Source: CAIYQJ01 sp963717255 (GTDB taxonomy: Bacteria; Chloroflexota; Limnocylindria; Limnocylindrales; CSP1-4). Taken from it: a DNA stretch of 64,000 nucleotides. Under the pieces are notes generated by a model that saw only the letters and a program-made list of their open reading frames with translations, searched no databases and had not been told where the DNA came from. Positions 25,130 through 34,376 of this stretch are shown in pieces (within the stretch, counting starts at the first letter, position 1; every line of letters begins with the position of its first letter). Location of the stretch: positions 62,001-126,000 of the forward strand of contig CAVQVT010000011.1 of the NCBI GenBank assembly GCA_963717255.1, in the 5' to 3' direction. A program made the position numbers and the translations under genes.

Positions 25130-26728
25130 TCAGTCCGGCGACGCGACCCCGGCTCCGGCGGCCTCCGCGCCGGCGGAGAGCGCCGCGATCTCCTCCTCGG
25201 TGAGCCGTCGCGCCTCCACCGGGTGATCGGCGGACGTCAGGCAGACGCCGGTGGCGAGGTCGAACTGCCAGCCGTGCAGCTGGCAGGTGAGGATCCCGTC
25301 GTCCACGGTCGCGAACCGTGTGAGGTCGGCCTTCATGTGCGGGCACCGCCGCTGGATCTCCCAGCCTCCGAGAGGGAACGTCCCCTCCGACTTCGCCTTC
25401 TCGGCGTAGAAGCCCTCTGCGTACTGGATCCGCTCGACGTCGAGGCACTTGAACCAGGTGTAGACGTAGTCGTTGTACTGGCCCTTGCGTGACGCACGGA
25501 AGCGCATCGAGAGGAAGAGCGAGTTCACCCAGTCCACCTCGCGCTCGCGCACGAGCGTCTCGACGAGCCGGCGGTCGACCCAGAACCGGTACCGGCACGC
25601 CTCCTCGCCGTCCCATGGACGGACCACGCGGTCCACGAAGTCGAGGACGACACCCTCGTCGCCGACGTCGAGCAGGATCCGGTCGCCGATCCCGGAGCTC
25701 ACGTGGTCGGCCATCGCCATCAACGGCTCGAACCACGGGCGCAGCTCCGCGAGGAGGTCGACCCGCTCGCCCTCCCATCGTGCGTGCTCCGCGTCCAGGA
25801 TCGGCCGGACACGCACCTGGTACTCGCGGAGATAGCCCTCGCGGTCGTCGAAGATCCGGGTGATCTCCGCGTCGGGGACGGGGTGCACGATCTCGAACGA
25901 CCCGGGTCGCAGGTCGCCCACGCTCCCCGGGAGCATGAGCCTGGCGCCCGTCACGTCACGCTCCTCGAGGTAGTGGAGGAAGACAGTCTGGTCGGGGAAG
26001 ATGTTCGTCGGATCGTCGTGCAGGTCGTTCTGCTCGAAGAGCTCGTCGTCGAGGAAGCAGGGCGGGCCGGCCGACGGGACGACGAATGCCGGGTCCACGA
26101 TCTGGATGTAGCGGTGGGACCGCGCGAGCTGCGCGACGCGCTTCTTGTGCGCGAGGGTCGCCTTCGCCTTCGCGGGGAGCTCGTAGACCATCGGGTACCA
26201 GATCGCGCCCGAGAACTGCAGGAAGAGGAGGTCGATCGGCCCGAGCGCGAGCATCTGGTCCGGGTCGGTGGGGCGGCTGTCGTTCAGGTTCAGCAGGCGC
26301 GTCTCGCCGTCGTCCACGAGCAGCGCCGAGTCGCCGATGGGGCCGTCGGTGGGCGCCGTCAGCGCCTTGACCATGATCCGGAGGCCGCCGCCCAGGTCGA
26401 CCGGCTCGAGGTCGGCGGTCTCGATGAAGCGCCGGAATCCGATCCGGTGGAGCTCGCGCCTGAGGTCGCCGATGGGGTAGTCGGGGAGGATGACGGTCGT
26501 CCCGCGGTCCACGTGCGCGGTGAGCCAGGCGGGGTCGAAGTGGTCGTGGTGCAGGTGGGAGATGTACAGATACGTGGGCTTCTGGAGGGTCGCGGGGTCG
26601 ACGTCGTCGTTCGCGGGGAAGGGGAGCCAGGACCCGAAGTATGCGGGGCTGAACCACGGGTCACAGAGGATCGAACCGGCCCGGGTCTCGATGAAGAGCC
26701 CGGCCTGGCCGAGGAAGGTCACGCGCAT
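25130..26728 (-). CDS. Metallo-beta-lactamase-fold/Rieske protein, resembling CMP-sialate hydroxylase architecture
   Basis: The 532-residue protein has an N-terminal UlaG-like metallo-beta-lactamase fold: GQAGLFIET, DPWFSP, the metal motif HLHHDHFD, and NLNDSRPTDPD. The C-terminal Rieske [2Fe-2S] domain has CPH and CQLHGWQFDL, the CxH/CxxH ligand pairs. A middle region of about 150 residues is Trp-rich (YNDYVYTWFKCLD). CMP-N-acetylneuraminate hydroxylase combines the same two folds in the opposite order, so a Rieske-fed oxygenase or hydroxylase is possible; substrate unknown. ATG 26728 gives the natural start; longer open frame upstream is non-conserved. It is convergent with murC, with only 18 bases between them. 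Confidence 0.8.
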   Translation of the reverse strand: MRVTFLGQAGLFIETRAGSILCDPWFSPAYFGSWLPFPANDDVDPATLQKPTYLYISHLHHDHFDPAWLTAHVDRGTTVILPDYPIGDLRRELHRIGFRRFIETADLEPVDLGGGLRIMVKALTAPTDGPIGDSALLVDDGETRLLNLNDSRPTDPDQMLALGPIDLLFLQFSGAIWYPMVYELPAKAKATLAHKKRVAQLARSHRYIQIVDPAFVVPSAGPPCFLDDELFEQNDLHDDPTNIFPDQTVFLHYLEERDVTGARLMLPGSVGDLRPGSFEIVHPVPDAEITRIFDDREGYLREYQVRVRPILDAEHARWEGERVDLLAELRPWFEPLMAMADHVSSGIGDRILLDVGDEGVVLDFVDRVVRPWDGEEACRYRFWVDRRLVETLVREREVDWVNSLFLSMRFRASRKGQYNDYVYTWFKCLDVERIQYAEGFYAEKAKSEGTFPLGGWEIQRRCPHMKADLTRFATVDDGILTCQLHGWQFDLATGVCLTSADHPVEARRLTEEEIAALSAGAEAAGAGVASPD

Positions 26729-26826
26729 GCCCGCAGGATAGCGGCCGTGAGGCCGGGGTCGCCGGATCCGTGGCTCACTGTGCGCGCGACGGTTGCTCGC
26801 TCGCGTGATTCCTTCGCCCTGCGGGG

Positions 26827-27093
26827 GTGGGGCGGCGAGAGGGGGGCACGGATGCGTGCGTCGGGGAGCGACCGGATGGATGTCGCCCCGCCGCGGCCGC
26901 GCTCGACAACGCCGCGTGGTGCGGGTTCGTGTGCCGCCTCCATGGCATCGGGGGCGTCTTCGGCGGGGACGCATGGACGAGCTCCGTCCGGATGCCCGAG
27001 CACCATCCGGACGCCGTCACGCTGCGCCCATCGGTAGACGCGGCGTCGCTCCTCTCGCGGACGCTGGAGCACGACCGGGAGCGCCGGGCGGAG
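26827..27093 (+). pseudogene. Remnant of a GNAT-type acetyltransferase N-terminus
   Basis: In one frame, bases ~26900-27065 encode LDNAAWCGFVCRLHGIGGVF, WTSSVRMPEHHPDAVTLRP and SVDAASLLSRT. This pattern (AHG, a Trp-containing block, YPDAVTL-like) is known to me from the start of some GNAT-family acetyltransferases. No acetyltransferase core follows; the frame degenerates into Arg-rich sequence that runs under the next gene. I read it as a truncated remnant. The rest of 26729-27253 shows no other coding signal. Confidence 0.35.
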
Positions 27094-27253
27094 CTCACTC
27101 GGCGCCCCGGTGTCCCGGCGATCCGAGGCAGACGCGCGGGGGCTCGACGCGCGGCCCGTCAGGCGGCATCATGCGCGGACCTGCCGCACCAGCGGCGGAC
27201 GTGGTCCGGTCGCCCACGCGCATGCTCCGCGGCCACCAGGGGAGGGGGAACCG

Positions 27254-27571
27254 ATGGCGAAGTACCTGCTCGCGTATCACGGTGGCACCATGCCGGAGGA
27301 TCCGGCAGAGAGCGCGCGGGTCATGGGGCTGTGGGTCGAGTGGTACACGTCGCTCGGCGCGGCCGTGCTCGATCCGGGCAACCCCGTCGGCCAGGCAGCC
27401 TGCGTGGGCCCGGACGGCGCGGTGTCGGCCGGCGGCGGCGCGAACCCGGTCTCCGGGTACACCCTGATCGAGGCGGGGAGCCTCGATGAGGCCGTGGCCG
27501 CCGCGAAGCGCAACCCGCTCCTCGCCGGCGGCGGCTCGATCGAGGTCGCCGAGACCTTCACCATGGGCTGA
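27254..27571 (+). CDS. YCII/DGPF-domain protein
   Basis: Protein of 105 residues of the YCII-related (DGPF) family: MAKYLLAYHGGTMP at the start, a central LGAAVLDPGNP block, GPDGAVS, then GYTLIEAGSLDEAVAAAKRNPLLAGGGSIEVAET. Family members have a dimeric ferredoxin-like fold and often sit near ECF sigma genes; their enzymatic role is not settled. ATG 27254 follows a GGGGAGGGGG site. The next small gene starts 15 bases after the stop, so the two may be co-transcribed. Confidence 0.83.
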   Translation: MAKYLLAYHGGTMPEDPAESARVMGLWVEWYTSLGAAVLDPGNPVGQAACVGPDGAVSAGGGANPVSGYTLIEAGSLDEAVAAAKRNPLLAGGGSIEVAETFTMG

Positions 27572-27586
27572 CCCGGGGTCGGCACC

Positions 27587-27877
27587 ATGTCGTTCGTCGA
27601 CCGCCTCGGACCGCGGACGCGCCTCCGCCCGGGCTACGTCGTGGTCCTGCGCGAGCAGTTGACGACCGCGCCCGGCCGCGGGTGGCCCGCCGGCACACAG
27701 TGCCGCGTCGTGGGTGCCGGCGCTCGCGGGAGAGAGGTGGAGGTCGAGCTGATCGGCGTCGGCTCCGCGGCGCCGGTCTTCTCGTTCGCGGGCAGCGGCG
27801 AGCGCGTATCGCTGCCGCGCGCGGCCGTCCGGCGCGTCTTCCCGGAGAGCGCCTCGTTCCTGCGGCGCTTCGACTGA
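27587..27877 (+). CDS. Small protein of unknown function
   Basis: A 96-residue protein I do not recognise. It is predicted to be mostly beta (GYVVVLREQL, GWPAGTQCRVVGAG, REVEVELIGVGS), and its C-terminal part ends in RRVFPESASFLRRFD. There is no signal peptide, membrane helix or cysteine pair. The composition and barrel-like pattern suggest a small SH3-like beta-barrel, but this is a guess. It lies 15 bases after the YCII gene on the same strand, which argues for a shared transcript. Confidence 0.6.
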   Translation: MSFVDRLGPRTRLRPGYVVVLREQLTTAPGRGWPAGTQCRVVGAGARGREVEVELIGVGSAAPVFSFAGSGERVSLPRAAVRRVFPESASFLRRFD

Positions 27878-27983
27878 GCGGCGCAGCGGTGCCGTTCGGC
27901 TCTGGCCGGGCGGTCCGCGGCGGGCGACGATCGCCGCGGGCGAAGCCCCATCGGGCAGCGCGGGCGAGGGAGGCGCGGGCGCC

Positions 27984-29384
27984 GTGGCGGCGGGTGGAGA
28001 AGCGACGCCGGGCGTGGCGGCGGGCGCGGTCCCGGCGGCGGCCGGAACGGTCAGGCCGCTGGCGTGGCTGCCGTGGACCCAGCTCCTCACGCTCTCCGTC
28101 TACTGGTTCGGGATCCAGGCCATCTGGGGCGGCTACGAGGCGTTCGGCCAGAAGCAGGTCCAGCTGCTGGTGGGGGAGGGCGTCAAGGGGACCTCGATCG
28201 GCATCCTCGAGATGACGGGGTCGCTCATCGCCATCCTCGTCCAGCCGACGGCGGGGACCCTGAGCGACTACACGGCGACGCGGTGGGGGAAGCGGAAGGC
28301 CTACATCATCGTCGGGGCGACGTTCGACCTGATCTTCCTCTGCGGCCTGGCGCTGGTCGCGATGCCGGAGCCCGCCGCGGGCACGTGGGATGGCCAGGCG
28401 CTCGGGACGGCGCCGCTCATCATCGCCTACGTGGTGTGCTTCCTCGGCCTCCAGCTCAGCTCGAACGCCGCCCAGGGGCCGTTCCAGGGCTACGTTCCGG
28501 ACCTCGTGCCGGAGAGACAGGTCGGGACCGCGAGCGGCCTCATGGGGGTCATGCGCCTGACGGGCCTCATGGCCGGGACGATCATCATGGCGGTCGGGAG
28601 CGCGTCGAACCTCTGGGGGGCCGCGCTCGTCTGCATCGGCCTCATCGAGCTCACGCTCGCGATCATCACGTTCCTGTACGTCCGCGAGGGACCCACTGCC
28701 CGCACGCGAGAGGGAAGGTCGTGGCGCTCGATCGCCGGCGAGGCGTGGGGGACGGACGTCCTCCGGGAACGGTCGTTCCTGTTCATGTCGACGGTCCGGC
28801 TCTGCTTCCTCGCCGGCACGGGGATCTTCGTCAACGTCCTCCTCTACTACCTCGAGGACGCGATGGGGATCGTCGATCCCGAAGAGCGCGGGCTCTGGCA
28901 GGTCGCCGGAGCAGGGCTCGTGCTCGCCGGCTCGCTCCTCGCCGCGCCGCTCTCCGCCGTGATCTCGAACCGGACCGGCCGCAAGCCGGTCATCCTCGCA
29001 GCCATCGTCATCGCCGGGATCGGGATCGCCGGCCTCGCGGCTGCCCCGACGATCTGGCTGGCCATCCCGGCGATCCTGCTGCTCGGCGTCGGCGGGGGTG
29101 CCTACCTCGCGGTGGACTGGGCCCTCATGACGGAGGTCATCCCGCTCGTGGCGAGCGGCCGGTACATGGGCCTGGGCAACATCGCGAACTCGATCGCGGG
29201 CCCGATCGGCCTCCTCTTCGGCGGTCTCATCCTCGACGCGTTCGCTCGCGGCGGCGACCCGGGGCTCGGCGTGCGGGCGGCCGTCGCCCTCGGCATCCTC
29301 TTCCTCGTCGGCGCCGCCGTCGCTCTCGCCGGCGTCCGGCCACGCCGCGACCCGCGCATGGTCGCGGAGCCCGAGGCGGCGTGA
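27984..29384 (+). CDS. Major facilitator superfamily transporter (SLC45/GPH-like)
   Basis: Integral membrane carrier of 466 residues with about 12 hydrophobic helices. The first loop has PTAGTLSDYTATRWGKRKAYI, a GPH/SLC45-type signature (D-x-x-x-x-R-W-G-R/K-R). A second-half counterpart is SAVISNRTGRKPVI. A conserved QGPFQGYVPDLVPERQVGTASGLMG block follows helix 4. Such carriers move sugars or glycosides with H+ or Na+; the substrate cannot be read here. GTG 27984 was chosen because the Ala/Gly-rich stretch before the first helix begins there. It is monocistronic and convergent with the EthD gene (16 bases apart). Confidence 0.85.
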   Translation: MAAGGEATPGVAAGAVPAAAGTVRPLAWLPWTQLLTLSVYWFGIQAIWGGYEAFGQKQVQLLVGEGVKGTSIGILEMTGSLIAILVQPTAGTLSDYTATRWGKRKAYIIVGATFDLIFLCGLALVAMPEPAAGTWDGQALGTAPLIIAYVVCFLGLQLSSNAAQGPFQGYVPDLVPERQVGTASGLMGVMRLTGLMAGTIIMAVGSASNLWGAALVCIGLIELTLAIITFLYVREGPTARTREGRSWRSIAGEAWGTDVLRERSFLFMSTVRLCFLAGTGIFVNVLLYYLEDAMGIVDPEERGLWQVAGAGLVLAGSLLAAPLSAVISNRTGRKPVILAAIVIAGIGIAGLAAAPTIWLAIPAILLLGVGGGAYLAVDWALMTEVIPLVASGRYMGLGNIANSIAGPIGLLFGGLILDAFARGGDPGLGVRAAVALGILFLVGAAVALAGVRPRRDPRMVAEPEAA

Positions 29385-29400
29385 GTCCGGCGATCCCGGG

Positions 29401-29706
29401 TCAGTCGACGACGATCCTCTCCTCGACGAAGACGCGGACCCGTCCGGCCACGTGCGCGAGGGAGTCGGTGGCGACGGCCTTGCCGATCTCCGTCGCGTAG
29501 GCGTCGACGAAGGCCTGCTGCGAGTCGAACCACAGCTCGGCGATCCCGTCCGCCGGCGGATCGTCGGTCTGGACGATGTTGTAGACGAGCTTCCTGAGCT
29601 CGGGGAGGGTCGCAGCGAGCGGCGCGTGCTCGTCGAGAAGCCAGTGGCGGAACTCGGCCGAGGTCATCTCCGGCTTCTTCGTGAGCAGGATCATCGCCTT
29701 GAACAT
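29401..29706 (-). CDS. EthD-domain protein
   Basis: Protein of 101 residues with a dimeric alpha/beta barrel: MFKAMILLTKKPEMTSAEFRHWLLDEHAPLAATLPEL at the start, a YNIVQTDDPPADGIAELWFD core and a C-terminal helix-strand. The HWL-x-x-EHAPL segment is the EthD hallmark. Members occur in degradative gene clusters, often without a known reaction. Its ATG overlaps the stop of the upstream amino-acid-synthesis-family gene, so the two are translated together. Confidence 0.85.
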   Translation of the reverse strand: MFKAMILLTKKPEMTSAEFRHWLLDEHAPLAATLPELRKLVYNIVQTDDPPADGIAELWFDSQQAFVDAYATEIGKAVATDSLAHVAGRVRVFVEERIVVD

Positions 29707-30254
29707 CAGCCGGGCCTCCGTGTGCGGGCGAGCGGGCGGCCGCCTGTCGCCAGGACGAGGCAGACCACCACCTCGTCGGGGCGTGGGGCGTCGGCGACGG
29801 CGATCTCCCCGGCGTCCATCTCGTCGAAGCTCCAGATGTCGTCCCGGTTCACCAGGGGCATCGTGATCGGCGCGCCGGGGCCGCCCATCTTCTTCGTGGA
29901 AGGGATGATCGACGGGCCGCCGCCGACGGCGGCGCGCACGGGCGCGCCGAAGCGCGGGTGGAGGATCGCGGCGGCGTGTTCCAGCTCGCCGTCGGTCCCG
30001 ACGATCGCCCCCTTCCCGTAGGCGGTGACCGGTGCGTCGTCCCCGAGGGCGGCGATCGCCTGCGCCGCGAGCACGGCCGAGACGTCGGCGCCGAGCGTCT
30101 CGAGGATGCCGAGATCCTCCACGTAGCGCCCTGCGCACGGGTTCGTGACGACCGCCGCGACCACCACCTTGCGGGCGGGCGGGTCGACCGGGCGCCCGGC
30201 CGCCCGGAACGTCTCCTCGACCTGCACGACGATCTTCCGGATCTCCATGGGCAT
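29706..30254 (-). CDS. Amino-acid-synthesis family protein (DUF1185)
   Basis: A 182-residue protein of the family named amino acid synthesis (DUF1185). Typical segments are IRKIVVQVEETFRAAGRP, VTNPCAGRYVEDLG, YGKGAIVGTDGELEHAAAILHPRFGAPVRAAVGGG, KKMGGPGAPITMPL and DEVVVCLVLATGGRP. The real reaction is unknown. In other genomes members sit with EthD-like and amidohydrolase genes, matching the pair seen here. Start at ATG 30254, or an ATG two codons later, follows AGGAGG. Only 38 bases separate its start from the end of the secreted nuclease gene on the same strand. Confidence 0.8.
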   Translation of the reverse strand: MPMEIRKIVVQVEETFRAAGRPVDPPARKVVVAAVVTNPCAGRYVEDLGILETLGADVSAVLAAQAIAALGDDAPVTAYGKGAIVGTDGELEHAAAILHPRFGAPVRAAVGGGPSIIPSTKKMGGPGAPITMPLVNRDDIWSFDEMDAGEIAVADAPRPDEVVVCLVLATGGRPLARTRRPG

Positions 30255-30292
30255 CCTCCTGCGCCCGCCTCACGCGGGCTCGGTCGCGTCGA

Positions 30293-33200
30293 TCACGGGA
30301 TGACGTAGAAGCTCTTCGTGCTCGTCGCCGAGCCGTACGGGCTCGTCAGGGCGATCTTCCCGGTGACGGCCCCGGCCGGGACGGTGGCCGTCACCATCGC
30401 GGAGGTGACGACCTTGAAGGCCGCCTGCTTCCCGCCGATCGTGACGGTCTTCGTGTACGCGAGGTTCGTCCCGAAGATCGTCACGGTGGAGCCGACCTTG
30501 CCCGCCCCGGGGCTGAAGCTCAGGAGCACCGGGGCCAGGGCGACCGTGAAGGAGCCCGCGCTCGTCGCGATCCCGTCGATCGTGTAGACCACGATCGGCC
30601 CCGGCTTCACCCCGGCGACGATCGTCACCCTGATCGTCGTGGGAGAGATCACCGTGAACGGCACCGGGACACCCCCGACCGTCACGGCTGTCACGTTCAC
30701 GAACCCCGTGCCCGTGATGGTGACGACCGTCCCCACGGCACCCTGGGTCGGTGTGAAGGACGTGATCGTCGGCGGTGTCGTGGGCGCCAGCCCGACGATG
30801 ACGGGGTCGTGGTCTGCCTCGCGGTACTGGTCGGGCGCGTAGAGGCTCACCTGGAGGCCGGGTGTCTTGAACTCCAGGTTGTAGTCGAGCACGACGGGCT
30901 CATCTGCGTTGACGTGGTACTCCGTCACGCCGGTCACCTGCGGCGCGAGGGACGCGGACCCGAGCGCGTGGTCGAGGTAGCCCCACTGGCCGCTGAAGAC
31001 GTACGCCCAGGCGCCCGGCCCCACGAAGGAGCGGACGAGATTCGCGTACCCTGCGCCGGCGAGGGCCGTGATCGGGTCCTCCAAGGCGTAGCTGTTCAGG
31101 TCTCCCAGGATGAGGATGTCCCGCTCGCCGGTGCCGGTGGGGTCGCTCGCGAGCCATGCCGAGAGCGCGTTCGCCGCGTTCACCCGGACCTGGCTGCAGT
31201 TGCCCTGACCGTCGAGGAGGTCGGGCGCGTCGCACGCGCTGCCCTTGCTCTTGAGGTGGTTGATGTCCACGATGAACCGCCCGCCGTTCGCGTTCCGCGC
31301 GAACGCCTGGGCGAGCGAAGGCCGGTTGCGCGGGGCGGAGTCCCCGCCGTTCACGAACGCGACGGTGTTCAGCACGGCCGTCTGCCCGACCGGCGTCACG
31401 GCCCCGGGCTTGTAGATGAGGCCGACCTTGATCGCGTCGGTGCCGAGCGCGTTCACCTGGCCGGTGTTCGCGTCCGCATCGACGAAGGCGTACGTGCCGG
31501 GAGCCGTCGCCGCGTTGAGCTTGCCGACGAGGTCGGCGATCGCGCTCGTCGGTCCGTACCCGTCGTTCTCGACCTCGGTGACGCCGAGGACGTCGGGGTT
31601 CACCGCGAGGATCGCCGCGACCGTCTTCGGCCACTGCCGGGCGAACTCGGTGGCGGTGTCCGCTCCGCGGCAGTCGGTGGGAGTGCCGCCCGCGCCGTTC
31701 GTGCAGTTGTCCACGGTGTCCGGGGAGCCGTCGAACGTGTTGAAGAAGTTGAGCAGGTTCATGCCGGCCACGCGGACGGTCCCGCCGACGGGGTCCGGGG
31801 CGATGGGTCGCGCGTTGGCGGGCTGGAACTGCACAGAGCCACCGAGCGCGCCGATGGGGCGCACGCGGTACGCGTTGGGGCTGGCCGCGCTGCCACCCCA
31901 CGTGTACGTCATGACCCCGACCACGCCGGACGCCGTGTCGCCGGCGCGGAGCGTGTTGGACGCCGAGAGCGGCAGGCCGCCCCGGGCGAAGACGATCGGG
32001 TCGGCATTCTGCGCCTGCGAGGCGTCGTCCACCAGGATCCGGTTCAGGTCGTTCTGCGCCTGGAGCGCGAGGGCCGGCGCGCCGGGGGCGACCACGGTGG
32101 TCGGCTGTGAGAGGCGCCCGCCAGACGAGAGGAGCACCTCGCCGAAACGCCCGAGCTGGAACAGCTCCGTGACGGTCAGGGCCTGGGGCAGCCGGACGAG
32201 CATCCCCTCGTACCTCTCGGCCGAGCCGGCGGAGGCGTACGGCAGCGTGACGTCCGCAGGGCTCACCGCGCCCGCCCCGCACGCGACGATGCTCGTCACG
32301 GCGCTCAGTTGCGTCTGGTCCTGGAAGTCCCCGGCGGTGCCGGTGACGCGGACGACGTCGCCGAGCGAGACGCTGTCGGTGTTGCCGTTGAAGACGAAGA
32401 TGCCGTCGGAGGTGGACGGGTCCGCGTCGCCGGTCGCGTCCTGCAGGTAGAAGCCGCGCAGGGCAGGGGAGGGCCCCTCGTAGTCGCCCACGACGACGCC
32501 CTGCGTCGTCACGGTGCCCGTGATCGCCGGCGCCGGGCCGCTGCCCTGGATGGCGTAGATCGGCGTGTACGGCAGCAGACAGGCGCTGATGGTCGCGAAT
32601 CCGGCCGTGTAGTCCGCGGCCATCGCGTCCGGCGGGTCGTTCGTGTCCTGGTCGGTGACGGCGGCGGCGAGGACGGTGAGCGTGCACGATTCGCTGGGCG
32701 CGAAGTCGGTGTCGGGGTCGAGGGTGAACGTCGTCGGGCCGCCGGTCACCGTGGCGGTGTGGGCGCCGCTGACGGAGCACGTGAGGGTGAACCAGGCCCC
32801 GGCCACGTTCACCGGCTCGGTGAACGTCACGGTGACGTTCTGGTTGAGCGCGACGGCGGTGGCGCCGTTCGCGGGCACGCTGCTCGCGACGGACGGGGCG
32901 ACGTCGGGCACCGTCGCAGAGTTGCGCGGGTTCGGGGCGCCGATCGCGAAGTCGGCGGCGTTGCTGTCGGTGTCCGTGGCGCCGCCGCCGTTGCGCAGGG
33001 CCGCGGTCGTGTTCGAGAGGTTGCCGGTCGGCGAGGTCTCCGAGCAGTTCGTGGCGGAGCCGTAGCCCACGAAGTCCACGAGGCCCGCCGGACAGCTCCC
33101 GGTGAGGGTCGTCGCGTTGTTCACGAGCGCCACCTTCCCGGCGGTGGCGGACATCGCGATCGTGCCGGTGGCGTCGGGCGTCGGCAGATCCACCGTGCCA

Positions 33201-33532
33201 CCGGCGCCCTGCGCCTCCTGGACGAGGTAGTAACGGCCGGGCGCCACGGTCCCGCTCAGGTTCGTCCTCGACCAGGTGGTGCCGGTCGTCGAGGCGTACT
33301 GCACGCTCCAGCCCGTGAGGCTCACCGGGGACGACGAGAGGTTGTAGAGCTCGATGAAGTCGTTCTTCAGGGTCGCGCCGGTGTTGCCGCCGCCCCCGTA
33401 GACCTGGCTGATGACGATCGTCGTCGAGACGGCAGAGGCCGTCGGCGGTGCCGCACCGACCATGCCGGCGGCCAGGATGGCGGCGGTCGCCAGGACCGCG
33501 GCACGGGACGAGGCATGTCGCGCTCGGGGCAT
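30293..33532 (-). CDS. Large secreted ExeM/NucH-like nuclease with lamin-tail and IPT/TIG domains
   Basis: Predicted extracellular protein of 1079 residues. A signal peptide (residues 1-~34, ending TASAVS) is followed by a lamin-tail domain (IVISQVYGGGGNTGATLKNDFIELYN), an Ig-like SwmB-type domain (~210-320) and an OB-like region. Then comes an endonuclease/exonuclease/phosphatase domain (~590-920) with GMNLLNFFNTFDG, VTEVENDGYG, INHLKSKGSACD, LGDLNSY and EADHDPVIV. Two IPT/TIG repeats close the protein (TITSFTPTQGAVGTVVTITG, SFSPGAGKVGSTVTIFG). ExeM/NucH relatives degrade extracellular DNA. ATG 33532 was chosen for its GGGAGG and immediate signal sequence. Compared with its neighbours it is rich in Thr, Ser and Asn, as usual for secreted proteins. 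Confidence 0.88.
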   Translation of the reverse strand: MPRARHASSRAAVLATAAILAAGMVGAAPPTASAVSTTIVISQVYGGGGNTGATLKNDFIELYNLSSSPVSLTGWSVQYASTTGTTWSRTNLSGTVAPGRYYLVQEAQGAGGTVDLPTPDATGTIAMSATAGKVALVNNATTLTGSCPAGLVDFVGYGSATNCSETSPTGNLSNTTAALRNGGGATDTDSNAADFAIGAPNPRNSATVPDVAPSVASSVPANGATAVALNQNVTVTFTEPVNVAGAWFTLTCSVSGAHTATVTGGPTTFTLDPDTDFAPSESCTLTVLAAAVTDQDTNDPPDAMAADYTAGFATISACLLPYTPIYAIQGSGPAPAITGTVTTQGVVVGDYEGPSPALRGFYLQDATGDADPSTSDGIFVFNGNTDSVSLGDVVRVTGTAGDFQDQTQLSAVTSIVACGAGAVSPADVTLPYASAGSAERYEGMLVRLPQALTVTELFQLGRFGEVLLSSGGRLSQPTTVVAPGAPALALQAQNDLNRILVDDASQAQNADPIVFARGGLPLSASNTLRAGDTASGVVGVMTYTWGGSAASPNAYRVRPIGALGGSVQFQPANARPIAPDPVGGTVRVAGMNLLNFFNTFDGSPDTVDNCTNGAGGTPTDCRGADTATEFARQWPKTVAAILAVNPDVLGVTEVENDGYGPTSAIADLVGKLNAATAPGTYAFVDADANTGQVNALGTDAIKVGLIYKPGAVTPVGQTAVLNTVAFVNGGDSAPRNRPSLAQAFARNANGGRFIVDINHLKSKGSACDAPDLLDGQGNCSQVRVNAANALSAWLASDPTGTGERDILILGDLNSYALEDPITALAGAGYANLVRSFVGPGAWAYVFSGQWGYLDHALGSASLAPQVTGVTEYHVNADEPVVLDYNLEFKTPGLQVSLYAPDQYREADHDPVIVGLAPTTPPTITSFTPTQGAVGTVVTITGTGFVNVTAVTVGGVPVPFTVISPTTIRVTIVAGVKPGPIVVYTIDGIATSAGSFTVALAPVLLSFSPGAGKVGSTVTIFGTNLAYTKTVTIGGKQAAFKVVTSAMVTATVPAGAVTGKIALTSPYGSATSTKSFYVIP

Positions 33533-33754
33533 CGGTGGACCTCCCTCGTCGCGGCGGTCCATGCCGACGCGACCGGCCCTATCGTCGCCGTTCTCGGGAC
33601 GCGGCGCAGGACGGGCATGCACAAGACCCCGACGCGTCGCGGGCGTCTGCCGGAGGGCCGGGCGGATCGCTGCAGGATCGGGCGGACGGCCGGCTGGGGC
33701 TGCTAGGCTGCCCCGGGGGCCTGGGGCAGTGAGAGCGAACGGGGGAACGGGACG

Positions 33755-34213
33755 ATGCCGACGCCCACGAAGGCGCTCGTGGCACTCAACGCCGCCACGC
33801 TGGTCGCGGTGGTTCTCCTCGCGGCGTTCGTCGTCGTGAACGTCAACGGGGTGAACGAGAGGCTCGCCAGCATCTCAGCGGCCCTGCCGGAGAGCGGCGT
33901 GGCCAGCTCCGCGGAGGTGCAGGCCGCCGCGGACGCGAGCGAGAAGACCGCTCAGGCGGTCGCCGACCTGTCGGTGCGGGTGGCGGCCCTGTCGGCCGAC
34001 ACGGCACAGCTGCGGACCGACGTGACGGGGCTGGCGGGCGTCGTCGCTGCGTCGGCGCCCGCACCGGGCGCCTCGCTCGATCCGGGCAGCGCGCTCGGGA
34101 AGGTGGCCGGCACGCTCGGGACCCTGCAGGAGACGGTGCTCAAGGTCCAGCAGGACCTGGAGACCGTGCGCGGCTTCGTCCAGCAGATCTGCACCTTCCT
34201 GGGACGCTGCTGA
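33755..34213 (+). CDS. Membrane-anchored coiled-coil protein of unknown function
   Basis: A 152-residue protein with one N-terminal hydrophobic helix (residues ~8-30, ALVALNAATLVAVVLLAAFVV), then a long helical, Ala-rich region with heptad spacing (KTAQAVADLSVRVAALSADTAQLRTDV). A second helical region ends in FVQQICTFLGRC, with two cysteines near the end that could form a disulfide. It looks like a signal-anchor protein with an outer coiled coil. No family is recognised. A TAGGCT box about 50 bases upstream may be its promoter; the nuclease gene is divergent. Confidence 0.65.
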   Translation: MPTPTKALVALNAATLVAVVLLAAFVVVNVNGVNERLASISAALPESGVASSAEVQAAADASEKTAQAVADLSVRVAALSADTAQLRTDVTGLAGVVAASAPAPGASLDPGSALGKVAGTLGTLQETVLKVQQDLETVRGFVQQICTFLGRC

Positions 34214-34376
34214 GCGAGGGCTCCGGCCCCGCACTGATGGCGCCCGGCGAGACACCCCGGGGCGGTCATGGGGCCTCGGCAGCGACCAGGATCGCGGCAG
34301 GGCAGGGGAGCGGAGAGGATCGCCGGGGCAGCGCGTCGTCGGCGAAGCTGGGACTGGTGCTCGCCGCGACCCCCCT

